Below, one piece after another: positions 1-7,992 of a stretch of DNA of 64,000 nucleotides. The notes under the pieces were generated by a model. The model did no database searches. It was not told the origin of the DNA and was given only the letters and a program-made list of their open reading frames with translations. The stretch comes from CAVQBJ01 sp963710725 (GTDB lineage: Bacteria; Actinomycetota; Thermoleophilia; Solirubrobacterales; Solirubrobacteraceae): the NCBI GenBank assembly GCA_963710725.1, contig CAVQBJ010000001.1, positions 186,001-250,000 of the forward strand, given 5' to 3'. The translations under genes were made by a program, and so were the position numbers. Every line of letters starts with the position of its first letter. Within the stretch, counting starts at the first letter, position 1.

Positions 1-158
1 AGCGCAGCGCAACCTCCAGGTAGTCGGGTCGCCCACGGGTGGGGATGACGATTGAAGCCGAGATGTCGTTCATGGCCGGGGCTCGTTGGGGGACCCCCGG
101 CGGCGAGCTGACCGCCGCGCCTCCCCGCGCGCGGACACAGTCTAGGTTTGCGCCCTAC

Positions 159-1286
159 GTGATCCTGTTCCTGCATCACCGCTATCGGACGATCGGCGGC
201 GAAGAGCGCGTCGTGGCCGACCTTCGCCGGCTCGTCGAGGAGCGTCTCGGGGAGGAGACGGTCCTCTACGAGCGGGATTCGGCGGGACTGGCGCGACGGC
301 GGGCGGCGGCCGGCCTGCTGCGCGGTGGCTTGGACCCGCAGGACGTCGCCGTCGCGGTCCGTGGGAGCGGTGCCCGCATCGTGCACGCCCATAACCTGCA
401 CCCGACGCTCGGGTGGCGCGCGCTCGCGGCGGCGCGGACCGCCGGCGCGAGCGTCGTGTTGCACCTGCACAACTACCGGCTCGTGTGCGCGGTGGGGACG
501 TGCTTCACGCAGGGCGCGGAGTGCACGCGCTGCCACGGCGCCGACACGCTGCCCGGGTTGCGGCGCCGCTGCCGCGGTGCGCTCGGGGAGTCGCTCACCT
601 ACGCGGTGGCGCTGAGCGCCTGGCAGCGGCGTCTGGTCGGCGCCGTCGACGCGGTCATCGTGCCCTCGGTGTTCGCCCGCGAGCGGCTGCGCGATCTCGG
701 AGCGCCCCTGCCCTGGGAGCGCGTGCACGTCGTCGCTCCCCCGGTGACACCCGGCGACGCGCCGTCGAGCGCCGGCCGCGGTGGCCATGCGATCGTGGTC
801 GCGCGGCTGTCCGCCGAGAAGGGGGTCGACGTGGCCATCGACGCGTGCCGCCGGGCCGGCGTGCCGCTCGTGGTCGCCGGGGACGGGCCCGAGCGGGCGC
901 GCCTGCAGGCGCGTGCTGCCGGCGCCGATGTGCGCTTCGAGGGCCGCGTCGACGATGTGCGCCTGCGCGCGCTGCGCACGGAGGCGGCGATCGCGCTCGT
1001 CCCGTCGCGTACCTCCGAGACGTTCGGCCTCGCCGCGGCCGAGGCGATGGCGGCGGCGCTGCCCGTCGTCGCCAGCCGCATCGGGGCCCTGCCCGAGCTC
1101 GTCGGCGCCGAGTCGCTCGTGGCGCCCGGCGACGCTGCGGCGACCGCGAGCGCGATCGGGCGCCTGTGGGGCGACGAGCGGGCGGGCGAGCGCGGGCGTG
1201 AGCGGGTGCGCGAGCTCGCGGGGCCCGACACCGTGGCCGTGGCGCTTGCACGCGCGTACACGGACGCGACGGGATCGCCTCGCTGA
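159..1286 (+). CDS. Glycosyltransferase family 4
   Basis: Retaining GT-B glycosyltransferase, likely cytosolic, adding a sugar to a lipid-linked surface glycan. The N-terminal half begins with a strand and a Gly-rich loop (LHHRYRTIGGEERVV), typical of GT4 enzymes. The C-terminal half carries the GT4 donor-site EX7E-type signature (SETFGLAAAEAMA) followed by the usual ALPVVAS strand. The open frame reaches back to an ATG at 39, but the 40 extra residues are low-complexity and unlike the family. The GTG at 159 puts the first strand at the N-terminus, so I prefer it. It sits 36 bp upstream of a co-directional epimerase gene and starts a run of sugar-nucleotide genes. Acceptor and donor cannot be told from sequence. 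Confidence 0.85.
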   Translation: MILFLHHRYRTIGGEERVVADLRRLVEERLGEETVLYERDSAGLARRRAAAGLLRGGLDPQDVAVAVRGSGARIVHAHNLHPTLGWRALAAARTAGASVVLHLHNYRLVCAVGTCFTQGAECTRCHGADTLPGLRRRCRGALGESLTYAVALSAWQRRLVGAVDAVIVPSVFARERLRDLGAPLPWERVHVVAPPVTPGDAPSSAGRGGHAIVVARLSAEKGVDVAIDACRRAGVPLVVAGDGPERARLQARAAGADVRFEGRVDDVRLRALRTEAAIALVPSRTSETFGLAAAEAMAAALPVVASRIGALPELVGAESLVAPGDAAATASAIGRLWGDERAGERGRERVRELAGPDTVAVALARAYTDATGSPR

Positions 1287-1322
1287 GCGGAGGCTCACGA
1301 CCGTCGACTAGGATGGCCGGCC

Positions 1323-2288
1323 ATGCGCGCCCTCGTCACCGGAGGGGCCGGGTTCATCGGCTCCAATCTCGTCGACGCGCTGCTCGACGCCGGGCACACG
1401 GTCGATGTGTTCGACAACCTCACCACCGGACGCCGATCGAATCTCGACGCCGCGCTGGAACGCGGCGCAGTGCTGCACGAACTCGACATCGTTGACGCCT
1501 TCGCGGTGGCCGAGCAGATGCGACACCTTCGGCCCGAGGCCGTCTTCCACCTCGCCGCCCAGATCGACGTGCGCAAGTCGGTGGCCGACCCGGCCTTCGA
1601 TGCGCGCGTGAACATCGAGGGCACGATCAACCTGCTGGAGGCGGCGCGCGCCGCCGGCGTGCGGCGGTTCGTGTTCAGCTCGACCGGGGGCGCGATCTAC
1701 GGTGAGACCGACGTCCTCCCGAGCCCCGAGACGCTCGAGCCCCGGCCCGAGGCGCCCTACGGGCAGAGCAAGTTCTGCGCCGAGCGCTACCTGCGGCTGC
1801 AGGAGCGTCTCTACGGCCTGTCGACGGTGGCCCTGCGCTACGGGAACGTGTACGGCCCGCGGCAGGACCCGCTCGGCGAGGCCGGGGTGGTGGCGATCTT
1901 CTGCGGCAAGCTGCTCGCCGGCGAGACGGCGACGGTCTACGGCGACGGGCGACAGACGCGCGACTACGTGTACGTCGGCGACGTCGTGCGCGCGAATCTG
2001 GAAGCGGTCGCCGCGACCGACGTCCGCGGGGAGGCGAACATCGGCACCGGGCAGGAGGTATCGGTGCTCGATCTCGTCGCGGTGCTGAGCGATTTGGCCG
2101 GTGAGCAGGGGTTCCGCGTCGAGCACGCCCCCCCGCGCACCGGTGAGGTGCAGCGCAGCTGCCTCGACGTCACCAGGGCCCGCGAGGGGCTAGGGTGGAC
2201 GGCGCAGATGGAACTCGGCGAGGGGCTGCGGATCACGCTCGAGGCGACCCGCGAGGCGCGGGCGCCGGTCGCCCCGACGAACGACTGA
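1323..2288 (+). CDS. NAD-dependent epimerase/dehydratase, GalE-like
   Basis: Extended short-chain dehydrogenase, 321 aa, acting on a nucleotide sugar in the cytosol. The NAD-binding motif GGAGFIGSN is at residues 7-15 and the catalytic YxxxK is YGQSK. The stretch SSTGGAIYG supplies the active-site Ser/Thr. The best match by pattern is UDP-glucose/UDP-GlcNAc 4-epimerase, though related UDP-uronate epimerases look alike. The ATG at 1323 directly precedes the Rossmann strand. The next gene starts 6 bp after its stop, so the two are probably cotranscribed. Confidence 0.85.
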   Translation: MRALVTGGAGFIGSNLVDALLDAGHTVDVFDNLTTGRRSNLDAALERGAVLHELDIVDAFAVAEQMRHLRPEAVFHLAAQIDVRKSVADPAFDARVNIEGTINLLEAARAAGVRRFVFSSTGGAIYGETDVLPSPETLEPRPEAPYGQSKFCAERYLRLQERLYGLSTVALRYGNVYGPRQDPLGEAGVVAIFCGKLLAGETATVYGDGRQTRDYVYVGDVVRANLEAVAATDVRGEANIGTGQEVSVLDLVAVLSDLAGEQGFRVEHAPPRTGEVQRSCLDVTRAREGLGWTAQMELGEGLRITLEATREARAPVAPTND

Positions 2289-2293
2289 CGGTC

Positions 2294-3349
2294 GTGGCGA
2301 CGAGCGAGAACGACGGCGGGACGGCCCGGGGGCGGGCGCTGGTGACCGGCATCACCGGTCAGGATGGCTCCTACCTGGCCGAGCTGCTGCTGGCCAGGGG
2401 CTACGACGTCATCGGCCTCGTGCGCGATACCGAGGGCCTCGGGCTCGTCGGTCATCTCGACGAGGAGCTGCTCATCCTGCGCGGGGATCTGCTGCACCCG
2501 GCGAGCCTGCGGGCCGCGGTCGAGCTCGCCCGGCCGACCGAGATCTACCACCTGGCCGCGCCCTCGTTCGTGCCGGCCTCATGGGAGCGACCCGACGACA
2601 GCATCTCGGCGATCGCCGGTGCGACCGCCTCGCTGCTGAGCACCGTGCGCGATGTGGCCCCGATGGCCCGGGTGTACGTCGCCGGCTCGGGCGCGATGTT
2701 CGGTGACGCGCCCGAGAGCCCCCAGAACGAGCACACGCCGTGTCGCCCGGTCACGCCCTACGCGATCGCCAAACTTGCCGCCCACCAGCTGGTTGGCGCG
2801 ATGCGCGACCATTACGGCCTGCACGTGTGTTCGGGCATCACGTTCAACCACGAGTCCGAGCGCCGTCCCGCGCACTTCGTGACGCGCAAGATCACGCGCG
2901 CCGCGGCGGCGGTGAGCCTCGGCTTCGCGAGCGAGCTCGTGCTCGGCGACCTGCGGGCCGTGCGCGACTGGTCGTTCGCCGGCGACATCGTCCGCGGTGC
3001 CTGGCTGATGCTGCAGCACGATCACGCCGACGACTACGTCCTCGCGAGCGGGGTCCCGCATACGGTCGCCGACTTCGCGCGCGCCGCCTTCGCCTGCGTC
3101 GACCTCGACGCGGATCGCTACCTGCGCGTCGACCCCGAGCTCGTGCGGGCGGCCGAGCGCTCGCCGAGCGTCGGCGATCCGACCAAGGCGCGCGACGTGC
3201 TCGGCTGGGCGCCCGAGGTCGACTTCGCCGCGCTCGTGCAGCGGATGGTCGAGGCCGACCTGCGCGCGCTCCGCGAGCACGGCTACGATGACGACGACGA
3301 GCCGAGCCCGCAGGGCGGCGCCGCGGGCGGCGGCTACGCCGACGCATAG
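2294..3349 (+). CDS. GDP-mannose 4,6-dehydratase-like SDR lacking the catalytic Glu
   Basis: Member of the GDP-sugar SDR family. The N-terminal GITGQDGSYLAELLL motif is the Gmd signature, and the YxxxK pair is present as YAIAK. Gmd dehydratases carry an active-site Glu in the motif SSSEMFG; here the equivalent reads GSGAMFG, with Ala in place of Glu. That argues against 4,6-dehydration and suggests a GDP-4-keto-6-deoxymannose reductase (RMD-type, giving GDP-rhamnose) or another reductive step; this assignment is inference. The GTG at 2294 is chosen because upstream in-frame codons overlap the preceding gene. The C-terminus ends in an acidic, Gly-rich tail. A canonical Gmd is encoded at 6928-7896. 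Confidence 0.75.
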   Translation: MATSENDGGTARGRALVTGITGQDGSYLAELLLARGYDVIGLVRDTEGLGLVGHLDEELLILRGDLLHPASLRAAVELARPTEIYHLAAPSFVPASWERPDDSISAIAGATASLLSTVRDVAPMARVYVAGSGAMFGDAPESPQNEHTPCRPVTPYAIAKLAAHQLVGAMRDHYGLHVCSGITFNHESERRPAHFVTRKITRAAAAVSLGFASELVLGDLRAVRDWSFAGDIVRGAWLMLQHDHADDYVLASGVPHTVADFARAAFACVDLDADRYLRVDPELVRAAERSPSVGDPTKARDVLGWAPEVDFAALVQRMVEADLRALREHGYDDDDEPSPQGGAAGGGYADA

Positions 3350-3417
3350 ACTGTGCGCCCGATGCCATCGGCTCACGCAGCGTGCGCGCCGGCCGCCCCT
3401 CACCGCGCGGGACGGCG

Positions 3418-4443
3418 ATGAGCGAGCCGGTGCGGATCGCCGTCGCGGGGCTGGGCTACTGGGGCCCCAACCTGGCGCGGAACGTCGATGCGCTCGCCGG
3501 CGCCGAGCTCGCCTGGGGCTGCGACGGGAGCGCTCCGGCGCGCGAGCGCTTCGCCGCCCAGTACTCCGGTGCGCGCGTGACCGCCGACCTCGACGAGCTG
3601 CTCGCCGACCCGGCGCTCGACGCGGTCATGCTCGCCACGCCGGTGCCGACCCACGGCGCCCTCGCCGAGCGGGTCCTCGATGCCGGCAAGGACTGCTTCG
3701 TCGAGAAGCCGCTCGCGCAGTCGCTCGCCGACGCCGAGCGCGCGGTGGCCGCGGCGCGGCGCGCGGGGCGCGTGCTGATGGTCGGTCACCTGCTCGAGTA
3801 CCACCCCGGCATCATCAAGCTCAAGCAGATCATCGACTCCGGCGAGCTCGGCGAGATCCACTACATCTACTCCAACCGCCTCAATCTCGGTCAGCTGCGC
3901 GCCGACGAGAACGCGCTCTGGAGCCTTGGCGCCCACGACGTCTCGGTGCTGCTGCACCTGGTCGGCGAGGAGCCCTACGAGATGACGGCGCGCGGGGAGT
4001 CCTACATGCGCCCGGGCGTTGAGGACGTCGTGTTCGCCTTCCTGCGCTTCCCCTCCGGCCTCGCCGCACACCTGCACCTCTCCTGGCTGGACCCGCACAA
4101 GGAGCGGCGCTTCACCGTCGTCGGTTCGCGGCGCATGGCCACGTTCGACGACATGGATCTCGAGCGCAAGGTGACCATCTACGACAAGGGCTTCGATGAG
4201 GGCGCGGACAGCTACGGCGAGTACATCACGCGCTCGGGCGACATCCACAGCCCGCGCATCTCGAACGCCGAGCCGCTGCGCCTCGAGGTCGAGCACTTCG
4301 TCAACTGCGTGCGCGAGCAGCGCGCGCCCGTGTCCGACGGCGAGAGCGGTCTGCGCGTCGTACGCGTGCTCTCCGAGCTGCAGCGCTCGCTCGACGCCTC
4401 GCGCCGGATGCCCGCCGCGGAGGGCGCGGTTGCTGCGCGCTGA
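3418..4443 (+). CDS. Gfo/Idh/MocA-family oxidoreductase (WbpB-like)
   Basis: NAD(P)-dependent sugar oxidoreductase of 341 aa. The N-terminal Rossmann motif AVAGLGYWGPNLARN is followed by the family motif FVEKPLAQS, with the EKP lysine. The following domain has the conserved HDVS and is rich in H/W/D. With the dehydrogenase at 9000, the aminotransferase at 5830 and the acetyltransferase immediately downstream, it fits the 3-oxidase step (WbpB type) in building a UDP-2,3-diacetamido uronic acid. Start ATG 3418 lies right before the Rossmann strand. The downstream gene probably overlaps its 3' end by 14 bp. Confidence 0.85.
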   Translation: MSEPVRIAVAGLGYWGPNLARNVDALAGAELAWGCDGSAPARERFAAQYSGARVTADLDELLADPALDAVMLATPVPTHGALAERVLDAGKDCFVEKPLAQSLADAERAVAAARRAGRVLMVGHLLEYHPGIIKLKQIIDSGELGEIHYIYSNRLNLGQLRADENALWSLGAHDVSVLLHLVGEEPYEMTARGESYMRPGVEDVVFAFLRFPSGLAAHLHLSWLDPHKERRFTVVGSRRMATFDDMDLERKVTIYDKGFDEGADSYGEYITRSGDIHSPRISNAEPLRLEVEHFVNCVREQRAPVSDGESGLRVVRVLSELQRSLDASRRMPAAEGAVAAR

Positions 4444-5137
4444 TCCGCGCGCCCCGGGGCTGCTGCTCGGCGAGGACGTCGAGCTCGCCGAAGGCGTCGA
4501 GCTCGGTGCCCACGTCGTCGTTCACGCGGGCGCGCGCATCGGCCCCGGATGCCTGATCGAGGATCACGCCGTGCTCGGCAAGCGACCGCGACTGGCCGCG
4601 CGCTCGACGGCCCGCGGCGAGGCGGGCGCGGTCGTGCTGGCCGCGCGCGTGACCGTGTGCAGCGGGGCGGTCGTCTTCTCGGGCGCGCACATCGAGGAGG
4701 GGGCGATCATCGGCGACCAGGCCTTCGTGCGCGAGCGCAGCACCGTTGGCAGCAGCAGCGTCATCGGCCGCGGCGCCACCGTCGAGAACGACGTCCACAT
4801 CGGGGCGCGCGTGAAGGTGCAGACCGGCGCCTACCTGACCGCCTATTGCGAGATCGAGGATGACGCCTTCGTCGGCCCCGGGGTCACGACGACGAACGAC
4901 AACACGATGTCGCGCCACGATGCGGCGACGCCGCTGCACGGCGCCGCGCTGCGACGGGCCTGTCGCATCGGCGGCGGGAGCGTGCTCCTCCCGGGCGTGG
5001 AGATCGGCGAGGAGGCGTTCGTGGCCGCGGGCGCGGTCGTCACCCGCGACGTCCCCTCCCGGGCCGTCGTGATGGGCGTCCCGGCGCGCGTGGTGGGCGA
5101 GGTCGGCGAGGCCGATCTGCTCTCGCGCTGGCGCTGA
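4430..5137 (+). CDS. Hexapeptide-repeat N-acetyltransferase (WbpD-like)
   Basis: Left-handed beta-helix acyltransferase. Repeated [LIV]-G-x4 hexapeptides (for example LGEDVELAEGVELGAH, IEEGAIIGDQAFV and VLLPGVEIGEEAFVAAG) run through most of its length, and it closes with the family ending VPSRAVVMGVPARVVG. It most likely acetylates a 3-amino-UDP-sugar using acetyl-CoA, matching the neighbouring oxidase and aminotransferase. No ATG lies in frame near the first repeat. The TTG at 4430, inside the end of the previous gene, gives a normal N-terminus and translational coupling. Longer upstream readings are Arg/Ser-rich and look like shadow translation. Confidence 0.8.
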   Translation: MLRADPRAPGLLLGEDVELAEGVELGAHVVVHAGARIGPGCLIEDHAVLGKRPRLAARSTARGEAGAVVLAARVTVCSGAVVFSGAHIEEGAIIGDQAFVRERSTVGSSSVIGRGATVENDVHIGARVKVQTGAYLTAYCEIEDDAFVGPGVTTTNDNTMSRHDAATPLHGAALRRACRIGGGSVLLPGVEIGEEAFVAAGAVVTRDVPSRAVVMGVPARVVGEVGEADLLSRWR

Positions 5138-5204
5138 GGGGGCGGCGGGGGTCGCGGTGGTGGGTGCGGTGGGGGGCGCGGTCGGTTGCGGTGGCCTGTG
5201 GCGG

Positions 5205-5388
5205 GGTTGCGGTCGGTTGCGTGGCTTGCGGTGGGGTCGGGGTGGGTTGCGGTGGCTTGCGGCCGGGTCGCGGTGGGTTGCGGTGGCTTGCGGCCGGGTT
5301 GCGGTCGGTTGCGTGGCTTGCGGTGGGGTCGGGGTGGGTTGCGGTGGCTTGCGGCCGGGTCGCGGTGGGTTGCGGTGGCTTGCGGCGG
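5205..5388. repeat. Two tandem copies of a 92-bp G-rich unit
   Basis: The sequence starting ggttgcggtcggttgcgtgg at 5205 recurs at 5297, giving a 92-bp period. About 89 bases match before the second copy diverges. Each unit is itself built of shorter GGTTGCGGTGG/GGTCGCGGTGGG pieces, so the array looks like slippage on top of an ancestral repeat of about 20 bp. The top strand is almost purely G/T/C with many GGG and GG tracts, giving G-quadruplex potential. Confidence 0.85.
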
Positions 5389-5450
5389 AGTCTCGGCACG
5401 CTTCTGCGCCAGTTCCGTCACATGGCCGACATGCGATGTGACTCGCCCGG

Positions 5451-5815
5451 CGCATCTGTCACCGCCGCGTCACGTTCGGGCGGGGGTGTGGTGGGTTAGG
5501 CCCCCTATAGCGTGCATTTCGGAGCACACCCCGGCCCGCGGGGTCGCCGCGACCGCCGCCCGGGCACACTCGTGTCGCAGTGCCGTTACCGGGCAGGCAC
5601 CCAGCGAGACGCACAAGGCACATCTGTCACCGTCGCGTCACGTTCGGGCGGGGGTGTGGTGGGTTGGACCCCCTATAGCGTCGGTTCGGGAGCACACCCC
5701 GCCCCGCGGGGTCGCCGCGACCGCCCCGCGGCACACTCGCGTCGCGCTGCCGTTACCGGGCAGACACCCAGCGATACGCCCAAGGCGCATCCGTCACCGT
5801 CGCGTCCCCCCAGGC
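5451..5815. repeat. 168-bp tandem direct repeat, about 2.2 copies
   Basis: Unit 1 begins at 5451 and unit 2 at 5619; a partial third starts near 5787. Anchor words recur at the same offset: catctgtcaccg at 5453 and 5621, and ccccctatagcg at 5501 and 5669. Each unit contains a GGTCG-CCG-CGACC hairpin and a TATAGC box. The units are clearly diverged, with several substitutions and small indels, so this is not an assembly duplication. It sits between convergent genes, where no promoter for either is needed. Confidence 0.85.
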
Positions 5816-5829
5816 GTCGCGCGCGACGC

Positions 5830-6924
5830 TCAGGCGAGGTGGGCTACGGTGGCCACCGCGGCGACCACCTCGTCGGCCTGCTCGCGCGTGAGCACCGGGC
5901 TCATCGGGATCGCCAGGTGCGTGCCGGCGAGCTCGTCGGTGACCGGCAGCTCGACCCCCGCGGCGTACGGGCGCATCGCCGGCTGGCGGTGCACCGGGGT
6001 TCGGTAGTAGCCGCGGTGGCCGATCCCCGCGGCGGCGAGCGCGCTCTCGAGCGCCTGAACCTGCGGGCTGCGGACGACGTAGAGATGCCAGGCGGGCGCG
6101 GTGCCCACGACCGGCTGCGGGAGCGCCACGAGCGAGCCGAGGCCGGCGGCCTCGTAGTGCGCGCCGGCCGCCCGTCGGCCCGCCGCCCAGTCCTCGAGGT
6201 GCTCGAGCTCCACCCGGAGGATCGCGGCCTGTATCTCGTGCAGGCGGGAGTTGTGGCCGATGAGCTCGTAGGTGACCTTGTCGCGCGAGCCGTGGAAGCG
6301 CAGCATGCGCACGCGCTCGGCGAGCTCCGGGTCCGACGTCGTGACCATCCCGCCGTCGCCGAACGCCCCGAGGTTCTTGGACGGGAAGAACGAGAACGTC
6401 GCGGCCGTGCCGAGCGCGCCGGGGCGGGTGCCCGCCGGGCCGCGTGATCCGGCCGCCTGGGCGGCGTCCTCGAGGACCGGCACCCCAAGAGCCTCGATCT
6501 CTGGCACCGGCGCGACGTTCCCGAACAGGTGCACGGCCACGACCGCCTTCGTGGCCGGCGTCAGCGCCGCCCGTACCGTCTCGGCGGTGACGCACATCGT
6601 GTCGGGATCGACATCGCAGAACACCGGCCGGGCGCCGGTGGCGGGGATCGCCTCGGCGCTCGCGTAGAACGTGAACGACGGGACGACGACCTCGTCGCCC
6701 GGCCCGACACCCATCGCGCGCAGGGCGATCGTGATCGCGTCGGTGCCGTTCGCCACGCCGATTCCGTGCTCGGCGCCACAGTAGGCGGCGAACTCGCGCT
6801 CGAAGGCGGCGACCTCCGGTCCGAGGATGAAACGCTCGCTCTCGAGCACCGCCTCGACCGCTTCACGCAGCCGCTCGCGCAGCGGCGCCAGCGGAGTCGA
6901 GGTGTCGAACAGGGGTACGCCCAT
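5830..6924 (-). CDS. DegT/DnrJ/EryC1/StrS sugar aminotransferase (WbpE-like)
   Basis: PLP-dependent sugar aminotransferase of 364 aa, cytosolic. The PLP lysine is K183 in SFFPSKNLG, and the cofactor-binding Asp is D153 in VLEDAAQAAG. The N-terminal GPEVAAFEREFAAYCG and VANGTDAI segments are family signatures. It transfers an amino group, normally from glutamate, to a keto-sugar nucleotide. With the oxidase and acetyltransferase on the opposite arm it fits the 3-amination step of UDP-diacetamido-uronate synthesis; perosamine synthesis from the Gmd product is an alternative. It follows gmd with 3 bp between them. Confidence 0.88.
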   Translation of the reverse strand: MGVPLFDTSTPLAPLRERLREAVEAVLESERFILGPEVAAFEREFAAYCGAEHGIGVANGTDAITIALRAMGVGPGDEVVVPSFTFYASAEAIPATGARPVFCDVDPDTMCVTAETVRAALTPATKAVVAVHLFGNVAPVPEIEALGVPVLEDAAQAAGSRGPAGTRPGALGTAATFSFFPSKNLGAFGDGGMVTTSDPELAERVRMLRFHGSRDKVTYELIGHNSRLHEIQAAILRVELEHLEDWAAGRRAAGAHYEAAGLGSLVALPQPVVGTAPAWHLYVVRSPQVQALESALAAAGIGHRGYYRTPVHRQPAMRPYAAGVELPVTDELAGTHLAIPMSPVLTREQADEVVAAVATVAHLA

Positions 6925-6927
6925 GGT

Positions 6928-7896
6928 TCAGCCGGAAAGCAGCTTCAGGTCGCTGTCGACCATGAGGCGGATCATCTGCTCGAAGGTGGTCTGCGGCGCC
7001 CAGCCGAGGTCGCGCTTGGCCTTGCCGGGGTCGCCGATGAGATGGTCGACCTCCGCCGGTCGCTTGAGCGTGGGGTCGACGACGACGTGGTCGTCGATCT
7101 CCACTCCGGCCTGGTCGAAGGCGATCTCCAGGCACGTCTGGACCGAGTGGGCGACACCGGTGGCGATGACGTAGTCCTCGGGCTCGTCGCGCTGGAGCAT
7201 CAGCCACATCGCCTCGACGTAGTCCTTCGCGTAGCCCCAGTCGCGCTCGGCCCCGAGGTTGCCGAGGTGCAGCTTGTCGGCGAGCCCAAGCTTGATCGCT
7301 GCCGCGTGCCAGGTGATCTTGCGGGTCACGAACTCCAGGCCCCGCCGTGGGCTCTCGTGGTTGAAGAGGATCCCGCTCGTCGCGTGCAGGTCGTAGGACT
7401 CGCGGTAGTTGACCGTGATGAAGTGCCCGTACGCCTTGGCCACCCCGTAGGGCGAACGGGGGTAGAACGGCGTCAGCTCGGTCTGGGGTACCTCGCGCAC
7501 CTTCCCGAACATCTCGCTGGAGGACGCCTGGTAGAAGCGCGACTCGGGGCACACTTCGCGCATCGCCTCGAGCATGCGCGTCACGCCGGTCCCGGTGAAC
7601 TCGGCCGTCAGCGTCGGCTGGATCCACGACACCGCGACGAACGACATCGCGGCGAGGTTGTAGATCTCCTGAGGCCGCGCGGCGCGCAAGGTGTCCACGA
7701 GCGAGCGCTGGTCGAGCAGGTCGCCCTGATGCAGCGTGATGCGATCACGCAGATGCTCGATGCGATCGAACTTCTCCGTCGAGGCGCGGCGCACCATGCC
7801 ATGGACGTCGTAGCCCTTCTCGAGCAGCAGCTCCGCCAGGTACGAGCCGTCCTGACCGGTGATGCCGGTGATGAGCGCCGAGGGAGCCGGGCTCAA
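6928..7896 (-). CDS. gmd: GDP-mannose 4,6-dehydratase
   Basis: Converts GDP-D-mannose to GDP-4-keto-6-deoxy-D-mannose, precursor of GDP-fucose, GDP-rhamnose or GDP-perosamine. It shows the full Gmd signature: GITGQDGSYLAELLLEKGY near the N-terminus, the catalytic SSSEMFG with the Glu, YGVAK for Tyr/Lys, the NHESPRRG substrate loop and the RDWGYAKDYVEAMW motif. At 322 aa it is of normal length. It is the first of a minus-strand pair with the aminotransferase. The paralogue at 2294-3349, with Ala for Glu, may use its product. Confidence 0.92.
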   Translation of the reverse strand: MSPAPSALITGITGQDGSYLAELLLEKGYDVHGMVRRASTEKFDRIEHLRDRITLHQGDLLDQRSLVDTLRAARPQEIYNLAAMSFVAVSWIQPTLTAEFTGTGVTRMLEAMREVCPESRFYQASSSEMFGKVREVPQTELTPFYPRSPYGVAKAYGHFITVNYRESYDLHATSGILFNHESPRRGLEFVTRKITWHAAAIKLGLADKLHLGNLGAERDWGYAKDYVEAMWLMLQRDEPEDYVIATGVAHSVQTCLEIAFDQAGVEIDDHVVVDPTLKRPAEVDHLIGDPGKAKRDLGWAPQTTFEQMIRLMVDSDLKLLSG

Positions 7897-7992
7897 TGGT
7901 CACTCCAGTGTGCGGTGCACGTCATCAATCGCATGCCAGTTCCTCCATGGGGTGTCGGTGGGCGGTGGACGGGGACGTGTCTCGACGGCGGG

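Larger units (their letters stand above)
5138..5829. other. Non-coding convergent intergenic block made of repeats
   Basis: These 692 bp lie between two convergent genes, and I see no credible gene in them. The left third is a G-rich minisatellite and the right two thirds hold two and a fraction copies of a 168-bp direct repeat (separate entries). Frames through the G-rich part translate to Gly/Arg/Leu/Cys/Trp repeats and are artefacts of the repeat. The block separates the two arms of the sugar-nucleotide locus. Confidence 0.8.

Noticed and set aside
5157..5500. Open frames through the G-rich repeat encoding Gly/Arg/Leu/Trp/Cys repeats
   Set aside because: The protein pattern is a direct product of the DNA repeat, all frames look alike, and there is no ribosome site or homologous domain.
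5205..5815. A CRISPR array in the repeat block
   Set aside because: Units are 92 and 168 bp and directly adjacent; there are no short repeats with unique spacers and no cas genes.
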